From positions 106,215-170,214 of the forward strand of contig NZ_JAABNT010000011.1 of assembly GCF_010667575.1 (NCBI RefSeq): DNA of 64,000 nt, in the 5' to 3' direction. Position numbers and translations under genes: made by a program. Below the pieces are notes generated by a model that was not told where the DNA came from, did no database searches, and saw only the letters and a list, made by a program, of their open reading frames with translations. The stretch is from Sulfitobacter sediminilitoris. Lineage in GTDB: Bacteria > Pseudomonadota > Alphaproteobacteria > Rhodobacterales > Rhodobacteraceae. Positions 29,090 through 38,029 of the stretch are shown here, in pieces. The stretch's first letter is position 1; each line of letters begins with the position of its first letter.

Positions 29090-29698
29090 ATGATCAAACT
29101 CCATCACCTGAACCGCTCCCGCTCGCACCGTATTTTCTGGCTGTTGGAGGAAATCGGAGAGCCCTACGATGTCGTCCATTACGAGCGCGACTCCGTGACC
29201 AACCTCGCCCCGCCAGAGCTCTTGCACATCCATCCTTTGGGCAAGTCGCCGATGATCGAACTTGACGGGCGGCTGATTACGGAAAGCGGCGCGATCGTCG
29301 AGGTATTGTGCCAGCGCTTTGCGCCCCAGATGATCCCGGATCTGGGCACCGACGCCTATATCAGTCATCTGGAACTGACGCATTTCGCCGAAGGCTCGGC
29401 CATGACGCCAATTCTGCTGAACCTCTACGTGGGTCGTCTGGGCGAGGCCGGTGCCCCCCTGCACCCGCGCATTCAAGGGGAACTCGACAGTCATTTCAGC
29501 TATATGAACGGGCTTTTGCGGCCATCAGGACACTTCGTGATGGATCAGCTTTCAGCGGCGGACATCATGCTGAGCTTCCCGGCCGAAATTGCCATACGCA
29601 TGGGACGTGCGGATGACTTCGCGGCGCTCGCGTCTTTTGTCAAGGAAATGCAGGCGCGGCCGGCCTACCAACGCGCAGTGGAGCAAGGTAACTGCTGA
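29090..29698 (+). CDS. Glutathione S-transferase family protein
   Basis: A 202-residue cytosolic GST. The thioredoxin-fold N-terminal domain starts MIKLHHLNRSRSHRIFWLLEEIGEPYDVVHYERD, with HIHPLGKSPMIELDGRLITESGAIVEVL carrying the cis-Pro and the E-S-G glutathione site (near residues 55-75). The helical C-terminal domain has SAADIMLSFP, the N-capping box. The substrate is unknown. A TetR-family gene follows two bases after the stop, so the pair is likely co-transcribed. Confidence 0.92.
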   Translation: MIKLHHLNRSRSHRIFWLLEEIGEPYDVVHYERDSVTNLAPPELLHIHPLGKSPMIELDGRLITESGAIVEVLCQRFAPQMIPDLGTDAYISHLELTHFAEGSAMTPILLNLYVGRLGEAGAPLHPRIQGELDSHFSYMNGLLRPSGHFVMDQLSAADIMLSFPAEIAIRMGRADDFAALASFVKEMQARPAYQRAVEQGNC

Positions 29699-29699
29699 G

Positions 29700-30212
29700 G
29701 TGAGCAAGCGCGACGCCATCCTTGAGCGTATCGCAGGCTTTATTCTGTCGGAAGGTCTTGAAGCGGCATCGCTTCGCGCGATGGCCAAGGCGGCGGATCA
29801 AAGCGACCGGATGCTGCTGTATTATTTCAAGGACAAGGATCAGATCATTTCCGAAACGCTAGGCCTCTTGGCCAGGCAACTGACCGCCGCACTTGAGGCA
29901 CAGCGGACTGAAAAGAAGCTGCGCAAGGATGCACTGCATGCCCAGTTGGATGCAGTGGTATTATCGGATGAGATCTGGCCGTTTCTGCGGCTGTGGCTTG
30001 ATCTGGCAGCGCGGGCAGCGCGACAGGAACCGGCCTTTGTACAGGTTGGTCAGGCGCTTGGGCGCGGCTTTCACCAGTGGATCGACAGTCAGCTTGCCAC
30101 CTCTGATCCCGACCTGCGCCGCAAGGAAGCGACCGAGATCATGATCGGGCTGGAAGGCGTGATCGTTCTGAAAAGCGTCGGCATGCAGGATCTGGTGCGC
30201 GAGCTGATCTAG
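29700..30212 (+). CDS. TetR family transcriptional regulator
   Basis: A 170-residue repressor. The N-terminal helix-turn-helix reads SKRDAILERIAGFILSEGLEAASLRAMAKAADQSDRMLLYYFKDKDQII (residues 2-50), with the LLYYFKDKD recognition-helix end typical of TetR. The C-terminal half is the ligand and dimer domain. The GTG at 29,700, two bases after the GST stop, fits the domain start. Likely targets are the two palindromes at 30,621 and 30,653, beside the DUF5367 and aldo-keto reductase starts (inference). Confidence 0.88.
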   Translation: MSKRDAILERIAGFILSEGLEAASLRAMAKAADQSDRMLLYYFKDKDQIISETLGLLARQLTAALEAQRTEKKLRKDALHAQLDAVVLSDEIWPFLRLWLDLAARAARQEPAFVQVGQALGRGFHQWIDSQLATSDPDLRRKEATEIMIGLEGVIVLKSVGMQDLVRELI

Positions 30213-30604
30213 GCCCGGTCCATCACGTAACCCAGAAAGATGCCGACCCCGATACCCCAAAGTATCATCGCACCGGCGCCAGCGTGCAATTCAATCGTCG
30301 CACCGTAAAGCGCAGGAGACCACGCCAGCGCAATACCGTCGCAGAGCGTTGCCATGGCAGAACTGAGGGAAAAGCCGATGAAAAGCTGCCCGGGCTGCGC
30401 CTTTGCAAGTTTTCCTGCCAACCAAACCACCGGCACCGTGCCGGGGATGATCAGCAGGTAGGTCAGCAAGCGCAGACCGCCTTCATAAATTCCGGTTGGG
30501 CCCAGAAATCGGAGCAACATGGCGGCAGCAAACCATCCAGCAACCCCATAAAGAAGAAATACGACGATCTGTGGCTGGCTCAGCCTGATATTAGGATGTG
30601 TCAT
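30209..30604 (-). CDS. DUF5367 family membrane protein
   Basis: A 131-residue inner-membrane protein with four hydrophobic segments (FLLYGVAGWFAAAMLLRFLG; LLTYLLIIPGTVPVVWLAG; LFIGFSLSSAMATLCDGIAL; AGAMILWGIGVGIFLGYV), matching the DUF5367 family. Function unknown. The ATG at 30,604 is preferred over the upstream one at 30,628. Its 3' end overlaps that of the TetR gene by four bases, and its promoter region carries two TetR-type operators, so it is the likeliest regulated gene. Confidence 0.8.
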   Translation of the reverse strand: MTHPNIRLSQPQIVVFLLYGVAGWFAAAMLLRFLGPTGIYEGGLRLLTYLLIIPGTVPVVWLAGKLAKAQPGQLFIGFSLSSAMATLCDGIALAWSPALYGATIELHAGAGAMILWGIGVGIFLGYVMDRA

Positions 30605-30620
30605 GAGCTTTTCCCTTTTA

Positions 30621-30636
30621 TGTAGCAAATGCTACA
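30621..30636. promoter_or_regulatory. TetR-type operator palindrome, copy 1
   Basis: TGTAGCAAATGCTACA: six-base arms TGTAGC/GCTACA with a four-base centre, 17 bases upstream of the DUF5367 ATG. Same arms and spacing as copy 2. Confidence 0.8.
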
Positions 30637-30652
30637 AACTTTTATAGTCTAT

Positions 30653-30668
30653 TGTAGCGTTCGCTACA
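30653..30668. promoter_or_regulatory. TetR-type operator palindrome, copy 2
   Basis: TGTAGCGTTCGCTACA, with the same arms as copy 1. The centres are 32 bases apart, about three helical turns, so two dimers would bind the same DNA face. It lies between the DUF5367 gene and the divergent aldo-keto reductase gene. Confidence 0.8.
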
Positions 30669-30739
30669 ATCCCGCGAATTGGCGAATTTTTGCCCCTGCC
30701 CGATTGCGCCGGTTTGCGCAGCATGGCACCAATCGATGT

Positions 30740-31678
30740 ATGAAACAGACTCTCACCAGCCCCAGCGGCGTACCCGCCAGCCGCCTTGCCTTTGGCACCA
30801 TGCAATTCGGGGGCCGCGCCGACGAGGTACAGTCGCGCGCGATGTTCGAGGCCTGTGTCGAGGCGGGCATCACCCATTTTGATACCGCCCACATCTATAC
30901 CGAGGGCGCGTCGGAAACTCTGCTGGGATCGTTTCTGGGCGGTCGGCGCGACGACCTGATCATCGCAACCAAGGCCGCCTACTCTGGCGGGGCGACGCGC
31001 GAAAACATCCTGACGACCGCTGAAACCTCACGGCAGCGGATGAAGCTGGATACGCTCGACGTGCTGTATCTGCACCGCTTTGATCCCGAAACGGATATGC
31101 ACGAAAGCTTCGAGGCCTTCGCGGATCTCAAGAACAAGGGCCACATCCGGTACATCGGCCTGTCCAACTTTTCCGCGTGGCAGACTGTCAAGGCGGCGCA
31201 TATCGCAGCCAAATTTGATCTGAGCGTTGCGGTGATCCAGCCGATGTACAATCTGGTGAAACGGCAGGCCGAGGTCGAAATCCTGGATATGGCTGATGAT
31301 CTGGGCATTCTGGTTGCGCCCTATTCACCGCTCGGCGGTGGATTGCTGACAGGCAAATACGCTCTGGGCGGCGCGGGGCGCTTGTCCGAGGATGACCGCT
31401 ATGCGGCGCGATACGGGGTCGAAGCGATGCATAAGACAGCCGCAGACCTGACCGCGCTGGGGGCCGAAATCGGCGTGTATCCCGCGACATTAGCCGTGGC
31501 ATGGGCCGCCGGGCACCCCACCGGGCCTAGCCCGATCATCTCGGGCCGGTCACTCGAACAGTTACAACCATCGCTGGATGCACTGACCTTTGAGATGTCG
31601 CCAGCGCTCTATGAACGCATCACGGCCCTGTCGACCACGCCGCCGCCAGCGACGGACCGGCTGGAAGAACAAAGTTGA
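30740..31678 (+). CDS. Aldo/keto reductase
   Basis: A 312-residue NADPH-dependent oxidoreductase with the TIM-barrel AKR fold. Visible: THFDTAHIYTEGASE (catalytic Asp and Tyr, near residues 45-60), IATKAAYSG (catalytic Lys), LDVLYLHRFDPETDMHES (His position) and GHIRYIGLSNFSAWQ; the cofactor end is SPIISGRSLEQLQ. I start at the ATG at 30,740 rather than 30,629, because the upstream part runs through the operators. It heads a five-gene overlapping run up to the GH25 gene. The substrate is unknown. Confidence 0.92.
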   Translation: MKQTLTSPSGVPASRLAFGTMQFGGRADEVQSRAMFEACVEAGITHFDTAHIYTEGASETLLGSFLGGRRDDLIIATKAAYSGGATRENILTTAETSRQRMKLDTLDVLYLHRFDPETDMHESFEAFADLKNKGHIRYIGLSNFSAWQTVKAAHIAAKFDLSVAVIQPMYNLVKRQAEVEILDMADDLGILVAPYSPLGGGLLTGKYALGGAGRLSEDDRYAARYGVEAMHKTAADLTALGAEIGVYPATLAVAWAAGHPTGPSPIISGRSLEQLQPSLDALTFEMSPALYERITALSTTPPPATDRLEEQS

Positions 31679-32754
31679 CCGATATCATCGTCATAGGAGG
31701 CGGCATCGCCGGGTTGTCAGCGGCGGCACAGTTGTCTGCCGACGCAAAGGTCACCGTGCTGGAACAGGAATCCAGCACCGGGTATCACGCCTCCGGCCGT
31801 TCTGCTGCGCTGTACGAGGAAAACTATGGACTGCCCAGCACCGTGGCTCTGAATACCGCCAGCAAGTCCTATCTCTTTGAAGCCAACGGTGGATACCTGA
31901 CCCAGCGCGGCTTTCTCATACTTGCGCAGGCGGATGAGCGGCCGGCGTTTGAAACCGATGCCGAGACGCTGGGCGCGGATGAAGTCAGCCTTGATCGGGC
32001 GTTGGAACTTGTGCCGATCCTGAACCGCGACCGGCTGGCCTTTGCGGGATATCACGCGGATGCGTTCGACATTGATACAGACCGGCTGATGCAGGATTTC
32101 ATCCGGCTGATCCGGGCAAACGGCGGAGAGGTCGTTACAAAATCCCCCGTCACGGCCATCAGTCGGACTGGGACCGGTTGGCAGGTAGTTGCGGGCGACA
32201 GCACCTATAACGCGCCCAAGGTGGTCAATGCCGCGGGCGCATGGGCGGATAATGTCGCCAAGATGGCTGGCATCGCCCCCCTTGGCATCATCCCGCATCG
32301 GCGGTCCATGGCACGCATTCAGGCACCAGACGGCCATGACGTGCGCAACTGGTCGATGTTCTTTGGCGTGGGCGAGACATGGTATGCCAAGCCCGATGCG
32401 GGTGCGCTGATCGTCTCCCCCGCAGACGAAGACCCGGTTGAGCCGCACGATGCCTGGGCCGATGACATGACGCTGGCCGAAGGCATCGCACGCTACGAGG
32501 CGATGGTAACGGTTCCGGTCACGCGCATGCTGGCCTCCTGGGCAGGGCTGCGGAGCTTTTCACCCGACCGGGCGCTGGTGCTGGGCCCCGATCCGCAAGA
32601 TCCTGATTTCATCTGGTCTGCCGGTCAGGGTGGCTATGGGTTTCAAACCTCACCTGCCGCATCGCAACTGGTGGCGGACTTGACGATGGGACGCAACCCT
32701 GAATTGCCCGATCATATCGTGGCCCAGCTGACCCCCGACAGGCTGCGGGAATGA
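31675..32754 (+). CDS. FAD-dependent D-amino acid dehydrogenase, D-arginine dehydrogenase-like
   Basis: A 359-residue DAO-family flavoenzyme. The Rossmann start is TDIIVIGGGIAGLSAAAQLS, followed by GYHASGRSAALYEENYG (near residues 42-58), which closely matches D-arginine dehydrogenase (DauA), where His and Tyr here touch the substrate. The end has WAGLRSFSPDRALVLG and WSAGQGGYGFQTSPA, also DauA-like. Translation starts at TTG (31,675), overlapping the stop of the reductase gene as TTGA; no better start exists before the Rossmann fold. Substrate preference beyond D-amino acids is inferred. Confidence 0.88.
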   Translation: MTDIIVIGGGIAGLSAAAQLSADAKVTVLEQESSTGYHASGRSAALYEENYGLPSTVALNTASKSYLFEANGGYLTQRGFLILAQADERPAFETDAETLGADEVSLDRALELVPILNRDRLAFAGYHADAFDIDTDRLMQDFIRLIRANGGEVVTKSPVTAISRTGTGWQVVAGDSTYNAPKVVNAAGAWADNVAKMAGIAPLGIIPHRRSMARIQAPDGHDVRNWSMFFGVGETWYAKPDAGALIVSPADEDPVEPHDAWADDMTLAEGIARYEAMVTVPVTRMLASWAGLRSFSPDRALVLGPDPQDPDFIWSAGQGGYGFQTSPAASQLVADLTMGRNPELPDHIVAQLTPDRLRE

Positions 32755-33407
32755 CCCGCACGCTGCCCTCGACCGCAAGCGTTCCTGAGGCCGTGGAAGG
32801 CGCAAAGCTTCATGCCCCCGCAGCCGCACGCAATGCTGCCGCTATCACTGCGTTTCTTGCGCAAGTAGCCCCCGCGCAGGGCACCGCACTTGAGATCGCA
32901 AGCGGGACCGGCCAGCATGTCAGCGCGTTTGCCGCAGCAATGCCGAGGCTACGCTGGCATCCCACCGATATCGATCCGGACAGACGGCGCAGCATTGACG
33001 CCTATGTGGCCGACGCCCGGCTCGACAATGTGGCCCCCGCCCTGCATCTGGATGCGACACAGGCTGGATGGTCCACGAACCACGGCCCCAAGGACATGAT
33101 CCTGCTGATCAACCTGCTGCACCTGATCGGTAAGAACGAGGCGCTGACGCTGATCGCAGAGGCCGCGCAGGCGCTGGCATCTGGCGGCGTGCTGGTCTTA
33201 TACGGTCCGTTTTCGCGCGAAGGGGTGCTGACCAGCGACGGCGACAAATGGTTTGACGCGCAGCTGCGCCGTGCTGATCCGGCGATCGCCTACAAGGATA
33301 CCTTCGACATGACAGGCTGGCTGGAGAACGCCGGACTGCGCGTCGATGCCCCACATGAGATGCCCGCCAACAACCTCGCCTTCGTCGCACGCAAGCCCGC
33401 ACCATGA
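32751..33407 (+). CDS. DUF938 family SAM-dependent methyltransferase-like protein
   Basis: A 218-residue class I methyltransferase-like protein. The early LHAPAAARNAAAITAFLAQV and the SAM-binding LEIASGTGQHVSAFAAAMP (near residues 45-62) followed by WHPTDIDPDRRRSI are the DUF938 hallmark. MILLINLLHLIG and VLVLYGPFSREGVLTSDGDKWFDAQLR continue the fold. The substrate is not known. Overlaps of four bases join it to both neighbours. Confidence 0.9.
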   Translation: MTRTLPSTASVPEAVEGAKLHAPAAARNAAAITAFLAQVAPAQGTALEIASGTGQHVSAFAAAMPRLRWHPTDIDPDRRRSIDAYVADARLDNVAPALHLDATQAGWSTNHGPKDMILLINLLHLIGKNEALTLIAEAAQALASGGVLVLYGPFSREGVLTSDGDKWFDAQLRRADPAIAYKDTFDMTGWLENAGLRVDAPHEMPANNLAFVARKPAP

Positions 33408-34192
33408 CATTGAAACGCGCGCTCATCGGTCTTTGCCTGCTTGCCCTCGCTGCCTGTGGCGGCGGCGGAGATCGACCACCCGCTGAACCCGGCGTACTTT
33501 TCGCGCCCAACTTCCGCGACGCGGATCCAGTGGATTTCGTCAATCCGAAACCCACGCGATTTGCGGTTCACGGGATCGACGCCGCACGATTCCAGAACAC
33601 CGTCAACTGGAACATCGCCCGCGCCAACGGCGTGAACTTTGCCTTCATCAAGGCGACCGAGGGCGGCGATCTGCTGGACCCCAAGTTCAAGGACCACTGG
33701 CGCGGTGCGGGCCGCGCAGGCGTCTGGCGCGGGGCCTATCACTTTTATTACTTCTGCACTGCGGCGGACGTGCAGGCACGCTGGTTCATCCGCAACGTAC
33801 CGCGCGTGCCGGGCAGCCTGCCCCCGGTGCTGGACATGGAGTGGAACCCGTTTTCCCCCACCTGCGCCACGGTCAGGCCCCCAGCGGCAGAAGTACGTCG
33901 TCAGATGCGTGTCTGGCTCCGTCTGGTCGAGGCGCATTATGGCCAGCGGCCGATCATCTATACCACGCCGAAATTCTACGAGGACAACGGTCTGCACCGG
34001 TTCCGAGGTTATGAGTTCTGGCTGCGCACCACGGCCAAGACCCCGCGCGAGGCTTATCCGGGCCAGTCCTGGCGCTTTTGGCAATACTCGGCCACCGGCA
34101 TCATTCCCGGCATCACGGGCGAGGTTGATCTGAATGCGTTTAACGGCAGCCGCGCCGACTGGAACGATTGGGTGATCCGCCGGGCGCGTTAG
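33404..34192 (+). CDS. Glycoside hydrolase family 25 (lysozyme-like) lipoprotein
   Basis: A 262-residue GH25 muramidase-like protein that would cut peptidoglycan between N-acetylmuramic acid and N-acetylglucosamine. The lipoprotein signal is MTLKRALIGLCLLALAACGG (Cys18). The catalytic domain starts at AVHGIDAARFQNTVNW, with VNFAFIKATEGGDLLDPKF and the catalytic acidic pair in PPVLDMEWNP (near residue 146-148). QSWRFWQYSATGIIPGITGEVDLNAFNG closes the barrel. It sits in the outer membrane or periplasm. Its 3' end overlaps that of dgkA on the other strand. Confidence 0.93.
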   Translation: MTLKRALIGLCLLALAACGGGGDRPPAEPGVLFAPNFRDADPVDFVNPKPTRFAVHGIDAARFQNTVNWNIARANGVNFAFIKATEGGDLLDPKFKDHWRGAGRAGVWRGAYHFYYFCTAADVQARWFIRNVPRVPGSLPPVLDMEWNPFSPTCATVRPPAAEVRRQMRVWLRLVEAHYGQRPIIYTTPKFYEDNGLHRFRGYEFWLRTTAKTPREAYPGQSWRFWQYSATGIIPGITGEVDLNAFNGSRADWNDWVIRRAR

Positions 34193-34563
34193 GCAAAGAC
34201 CCACTGCCAGAGCGCGGCCAGCCAGAGCAAACCCAGCAGCATTGACGCCAGCAGCACGGCAAGTGATCCAAGGTCCTTGGCCATCCGGCTCAGGTCATGG
34301 CGTTCAGCACCGATGCGGTCCACCACCGCTTCGATGGCGGAATTCAGTACCTCGACAATCAATAGCAGCAGCCCCGCGGCGATCAGAATTGCGGCCTGAA
34401 ACACGCTGTCCGCAAGGACGAAGGCAACCGGGATGGAAACGATCCAGAGGATCATTTCCATACGAAACGCTTCCTCACCCTGCCAGATGTCGCGAAATCC
34501 GGCACGGGAATTGCGCCATGCGGCAGCAAGCCGGGCGATCCCTATAAGCGGCTGGTTTGCCAT
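34189..34563 (-). CDS. dgkA: Diacylglycerol kinase
   Basis: A 124-residue three-helix inner-membrane kinase that recycles diacylglycerol to phosphatidic acid. The N-terminal amphipathic AAAWRNSRAGFRDIWQGEEAFRMEM and the signature LLLLIVEVLNSAIEAVVDRIG...DLSRMAKDLGS (residues 62-93) carry the catalytic Glu and Asn positions. The start is set at 34,563 (MANQPLIGIARLAAAW). Convergent, four-base overlap with the GH25 gene. Confidence 0.94.
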   Translation of the reverse strand: MANQPLIGIARLAAAWRNSRAGFRDIWQGEEAFRMEMILWIVSIPVAFVLADSVFQAAILIAAGLLLLIVEVLNSAIEAVVDRIGAERHDLSRMAKDLGSLAVLLASMLLGLLWLAALWQWVFA

Positions 34564-34657
34564 GGTGTCTCCTTCTGGCGCCACCGTATGCGTCGGCGTC
34601 AGGCGATCCTAGCCTTCTCTGCGCACAAACTGGTGCGGCGTTGCAGGTTTGCGCGGC

Positions 34658-35431
34658 TCAGGCCTGACCGGGTGCGCCCCGTGCGAGCGACCGGACTGCA
34701 AAGAACATGCCACCGATCAAAAGCAACGGCAGAATAAAGATGCGAAAGACATAGACACCGAACATCGCGACCAGCCCGCTGATCAGCTCATCCGCACGCT
34801 GCCAGACATTGGTGCCGATTTTGCGATAGTCATTCAGACCAAGGTCGGCGACCTGCTCACCTTCGACGATATTCGTCCCGCCCACCGATTGCGTGATCTC
34901 CGTCACAACAGCCAGATTGCGCTGGTAGGTGGTTTCCGTCAGGAACCCGGCCAAAGGCGCGGCCAGCGTCAGCCCCAACGGCAAGGCAAGGCCCAGAAAT
35001 CCGCCGTACCACGCAAGACGTCGTGACATCATGCGCCGCGCGCTGAATGCGGCGATTACCAGACCAAGCCCCAATAGCGTCAGACCGACAGCACTTACCG
35101 GCCCCAGCGCCACGGCCAGAACCCCGGTTGCCACCATGATCCCAAAGACCAGCCCGGCAATCCGTTCGATCGTGTCATCCACCGGCTCCAGTATCTTGAG
35201 CGGCTGGGCGGTGCCCGATGCGATGATGGTGACGCCGACCTCGAATTCTTGCGCAGTTGACAGAACGGCGTTCAGCGCACGCAGGGTCACATAGGTGGCC
35301 GCCGCCTTGGTCGCAATATCGGCAGCGTAACTCTGCGCAGTATGTGTCAGCGGATCATCCGCTGACCGCGCCACCCACAACGCCAGCGCAAGACAAAGCG
35401 CCGCCCCGATCAGAGGGACGGCGCGGAACAT
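34658..35431 (-). CDS. Hypothetical multi-pass membrane protein
   Basis: A 257-residue protein with an N-terminal hydrophobic segment (MFRAVPLIGAALCLALALWV), a soluble, probably periplasmic part (about residues 20-80), several transmembrane segments between 85 and 165, another soluble loop (QSVGGTNIVEGEQVADLGLNDYRKIG) and a last segment (GVYVFRIFILPLLLIGGMFFAV). No family recognised. The ATG at 35,431 comes one base after the stop of the dehydrogenase gene, so the two are co-transcribed; an upstream start at 35,470 would overlap that gene. Confidence 0.72.
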   Translation of the reverse strand: MFRAVPLIGAALCLALALWVARSADDPLTHTAQSYAADIATKAAATYVTLRALNAVLSTAQEFEVGVTIIASGTAQPLKILEPVDDTIERIAGLVFGIMVATGVLAVALGPVSAVGLTLLGLGLVIAAFSARRMMSRRLAWYGGFLGLALPLGLTLAAPLAGFLTETTYQRNLAVVTEITQSVGGTNIVEGEQVADLGLNDYRKIGTNVWQRADELISGLVAMFGVYVFRIFILPLLLIGGMFFAVRSLARGAPGQA

Positions 35432-35432
35432 G

Positions 35433-37928
35433 TTACCCGTCGATCCGGATGCGTTCGTTTTTCGGATCATAGGGGCTGTCCTCCACAATCTCGGCGTCCC
35501 AAAGCTGGTCAAACATCTTGACCTTCAGCTTTTGGCCTACCACGGCATGGTCCGGCTTCACATAGCCCATGCCGATGGATTTGCCGAACGCAACGGAATA
35601 GCCACCCGAGGTCAGGCGGCCTGTGCGCTCATCGCCCACGTACAACACTTCGCGCCCCCAAGGGTCAGCGTCATCTGGCCCGTCGATCAGGACAGTCACA
35701 CATTTCGCGTTGATCCCGTGATCGGCCATCGCCTGTTTGCCGTGAAAGTCCTTGTTCAGATCGACAAAGCGCGGCAGGTCGGCCTCAAGCGGCGTGGCAT
35801 CGCGGCCCAGTTCAGTGCCAAAGGCGCGATAGGATTTCTCCTGACGCAGCCAGTTCTGTGCGCGTGCGCCGACCAGCTTCATACCGTGCGGCTCACCTGC
35901 TTTCTCAAGCTGATCGAACAGGTAATTCTGCATCTCAATCGGGTGGTGAAGCTCCCAACCCAGCTCTCCGGTATAGGCCACGCGGATCGCACGGACGGGG
36001 CACATGCCCAGTTCGATGTTGCGCATGGTCAGCCACGGGAAACGCTTGTTGCTCAGAACGGTGGACGGATCGGCATCCTTGACGATCTCGTTCAGCACAT
36101 CGCGCGACTTGGGCCCTGCAATGGCGAAAACACCCCATTGCGTGGTCACGTCGTGGCATTCGATATAGCCGAACTCGGGTGCCTTGTCCTCAATCGCCTT
36201 GCGCAGGTAGTCGCTGTCATAGGCGGTCCATGCGCCCGCGCTGACGAGGTAGTATTCGTCCTGCGCCAACCGCACGATGGTGTACTCCGTGCGCGTGGTG
36301 CCTGCGCCGGTCAGCGCATAGGTCAGGTTGATCCGGCCCACCGACGGCAGCTTGTTGCAGGTGAACCAGTCAAGGAAAGCGGTCGCTCCCGGCCCTTTGA
36401 CCAGATGCTTGGTAAAGGCTGTCGCGTCGACCAGGCCAACGCCCTCGCGGATCGCCTTGGCCTCTTCCACGGCATACTGCCACCATCCACCACGGCGGAA
36501 AGACCGGCTGTCATGGTCCGAGAACCCTTTAGGCGCGAAATAGTTGGGCCGTTCCCAGCCATTCACCCAGCCGAACTGCGCACCACGGGCCGCCTGACGG
36601 TCGTAGGCGGGCGAGGTCCGCAAGGGACGGCAGGCAGGCCGTTCCTCATCCGGATGGTGCAGGATGTAGACGTGTTCGTAGGCTTCCTCGTTCTTGCGCG
36701 CGGCAAACTCGGTCGTCATCCAGTCGCCATAGCGCTTGGGGTCAAGCGATGCCATGTCGATCTCGGCCTCGCCCTCGACCAACAATTGAGCAAGGTAATA
36801 GCCGGTGCCGCCCGCCGCCGTGATCCCGAAGGAGAACCCTTCGGCCAACCACATGTTACGCAGGCCCGGTGCCGGCCCAACCAGCGGGTTGCCATCGGGC
36901 GTATAGCAAATCGGGCCGTTGAAATCATCCTTCAGGCCGCATTCCTCACAGGACGGCACGCGATGGATCATCGCGGCATACTGGTCCTCGATCCGCTCCA
37001 GATCGAGCTGGAACAGGTCCGCACGGAAGCTGTCAGGCACGCCGTATTCGAAGCGTGCGGGCGCATTTTTCTCATAAACGCCCAAAATCCAGCCGCCGCG
37101 TTCCTCGCGCACATAGCTTTGCGCATCGGCGTCGCGGATGACGGGATGCTCAGGATTGCCATCCTCCTTGCGCCATTTCACCAGTTCGGGGTCCTGATCC
37201 ATCACGATAAACTGGTGCTCCACCGGGATCGCGGGCATCTTGATGCCCAGCATCTGCGCGGTGCGCTGCGCGTGGTTACCGCTTGCGGTGACGACGTGTT
37301 CGGCGGTGATCACCATCTGCTCTTCGGTCGGCACGAGGTTGCCGCCCTTCTCCGCCATCTTGGTGCAGGTCACCTCCCAGGCCTCGCCGTTCCAGTGGAA
37401 CGCATCCGCCTGCCACTTGCGCTCGATCATCACGCCGCGCTGGCGTGCGCCCTTGGCCATCGCCATCGTCACATCGGCGGGGTTTATGTAGCCGTCGGTC
37501 TGGTGATACAGCGCGCCCTTCAAGTCTTCGGTGCGGATCAGCGGCCATTTCGCCTTGATCTCATCCGGCGTCATGAAGGTGTAGGGCACGCCGCATGTCT
37601 CAGCCGTTGAGGCATAGAGCATGTATTCATCCATGCGCTCATCCGTCTGGGCCATGCGCAGGTTGCCCACCACGGCGAAACCGGCGTTCAGCCCTGTCTC
37701 TTCCTCAAGCGACTTGTAGAACTTGATGGAATAGTCGTGGATGTGGGTCGTCGCATAGGACATGTTGAAATAGGGCAGCAATCCCGCCGCATGCCAGGTG
37801 GAGCCCGAGGTCAGCTCGTCCCGCTCAAGCAGCATGACGTCATCCCAGCCCGCTTTCGCCAGATGATAGGCAATCGAGGTGCCCACGGCACCGCCGCCCA
37901 CGACCAATGCTTTGACTTGCGTTTTCAT
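35433..37928 (-). CDS. Dimethylglycine/sarcosine dehydrogenase-like flavoprotein with GcvT domain
   Basis: An 831-residue two-part enzyme. The N-terminal DAO-type FAD domain begins KALVVGGGAVGTSIAYHLAKAGWDDVMLLER; LTSGSTWHAAGLLPYF (near residues 39-54) contains the His that binds FAD covalently in dimethylglycine and sarcosine dehydrogenases. A FAO linker domain follows, then a GcvT-like folate-binding domain (DWFTCNKLPSVGRINLTYALTGAGTTRTEYTI; LGWELHHPIE). The expected reaction is oxidative N-demethylation with transfer of the one-carbon unit to tetrahydrofolate; the exact methylated amine is not shown by sequence. Confidence 0.92.
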   Translation of the reverse strand: MKTQVKALVVGGGAVGTSIAYHLAKAGWDDVMLLERDELTSGSTWHAAGLLPYFNMSYATTHIHDYSIKFYKSLEEETGLNAGFAVVGNLRMAQTDERMDEYMLYASTAETCGVPYTFMTPDEIKAKWPLIRTEDLKGALYHQTDGYINPADVTMAMAKGARQRGVMIERKWQADAFHWNGEAWEVTCTKMAEKGGNLVPTEEQMVITAEHVVTASGNHAQRTAQMLGIKMPAIPVEHQFIVMDQDPELVKWRKEDGNPEHPVIRDADAQSYVREERGGWILGVYEKNAPARFEYGVPDSFRADLFQLDLERIEDQYAAMIHRVPSCEECGLKDDFNGPICYTPDGNPLVGPAPGLRNMWLAEGFSFGITAAGGTGYYLAQLLVEGEAEIDMASLDPKRYGDWMTTEFAARKNEEAYEHVYILHHPDEERPACRPLRTSPAYDRQAARGAQFGWVNGWERPNYFAPKGFSDHDSRSFRRGGWWQYAVEEAKAIREGVGLVDATAFTKHLVKGPGATAFLDWFTCNKLPSVGRINLTYALTGAGTTRTEYTIVRLAQDEYYLVSAGAWTAYDSDYLRKAIEDKAPEFGYIECHDVTTQWGVFAIAGPKSRDVLNEIVKDADPSTVLSNKRFPWLTMRNIELGMCPVRAIRVAYTGELGWELHHPIEMQNYLFDQLEKAGEPHGMKLVGARAQNWLRQEKSYRAFGTELGRDATPLEADLPRFVDLNKDFHGKQAMADHGINAKCVTVLIDGPDDADPWGREVLYVGDERTGRLTSGGYSVAFGKSIGMGYVKPDHAVVGQKLKVKMFDQLWDAEIVEDSPYDPKNERIRIDG

Positions 37929-38029
37929 GTCACAGAATCCTTTGCGCGTTTGGGATCGTTTTAGTCCCCGGCGCGAAAATCCGCTCGCAAGGTCCGACAG
38001 GTCATGTCAGAAAACCGACCTTGTGCCGC

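Noticed and set aside
35430..37610. 726-codon plus-strand frame opposite the dimethylglycine dehydrogenase gene
   Set aside because: Shadow of a well-supported flavoprotein gene; no recognisable motifs.
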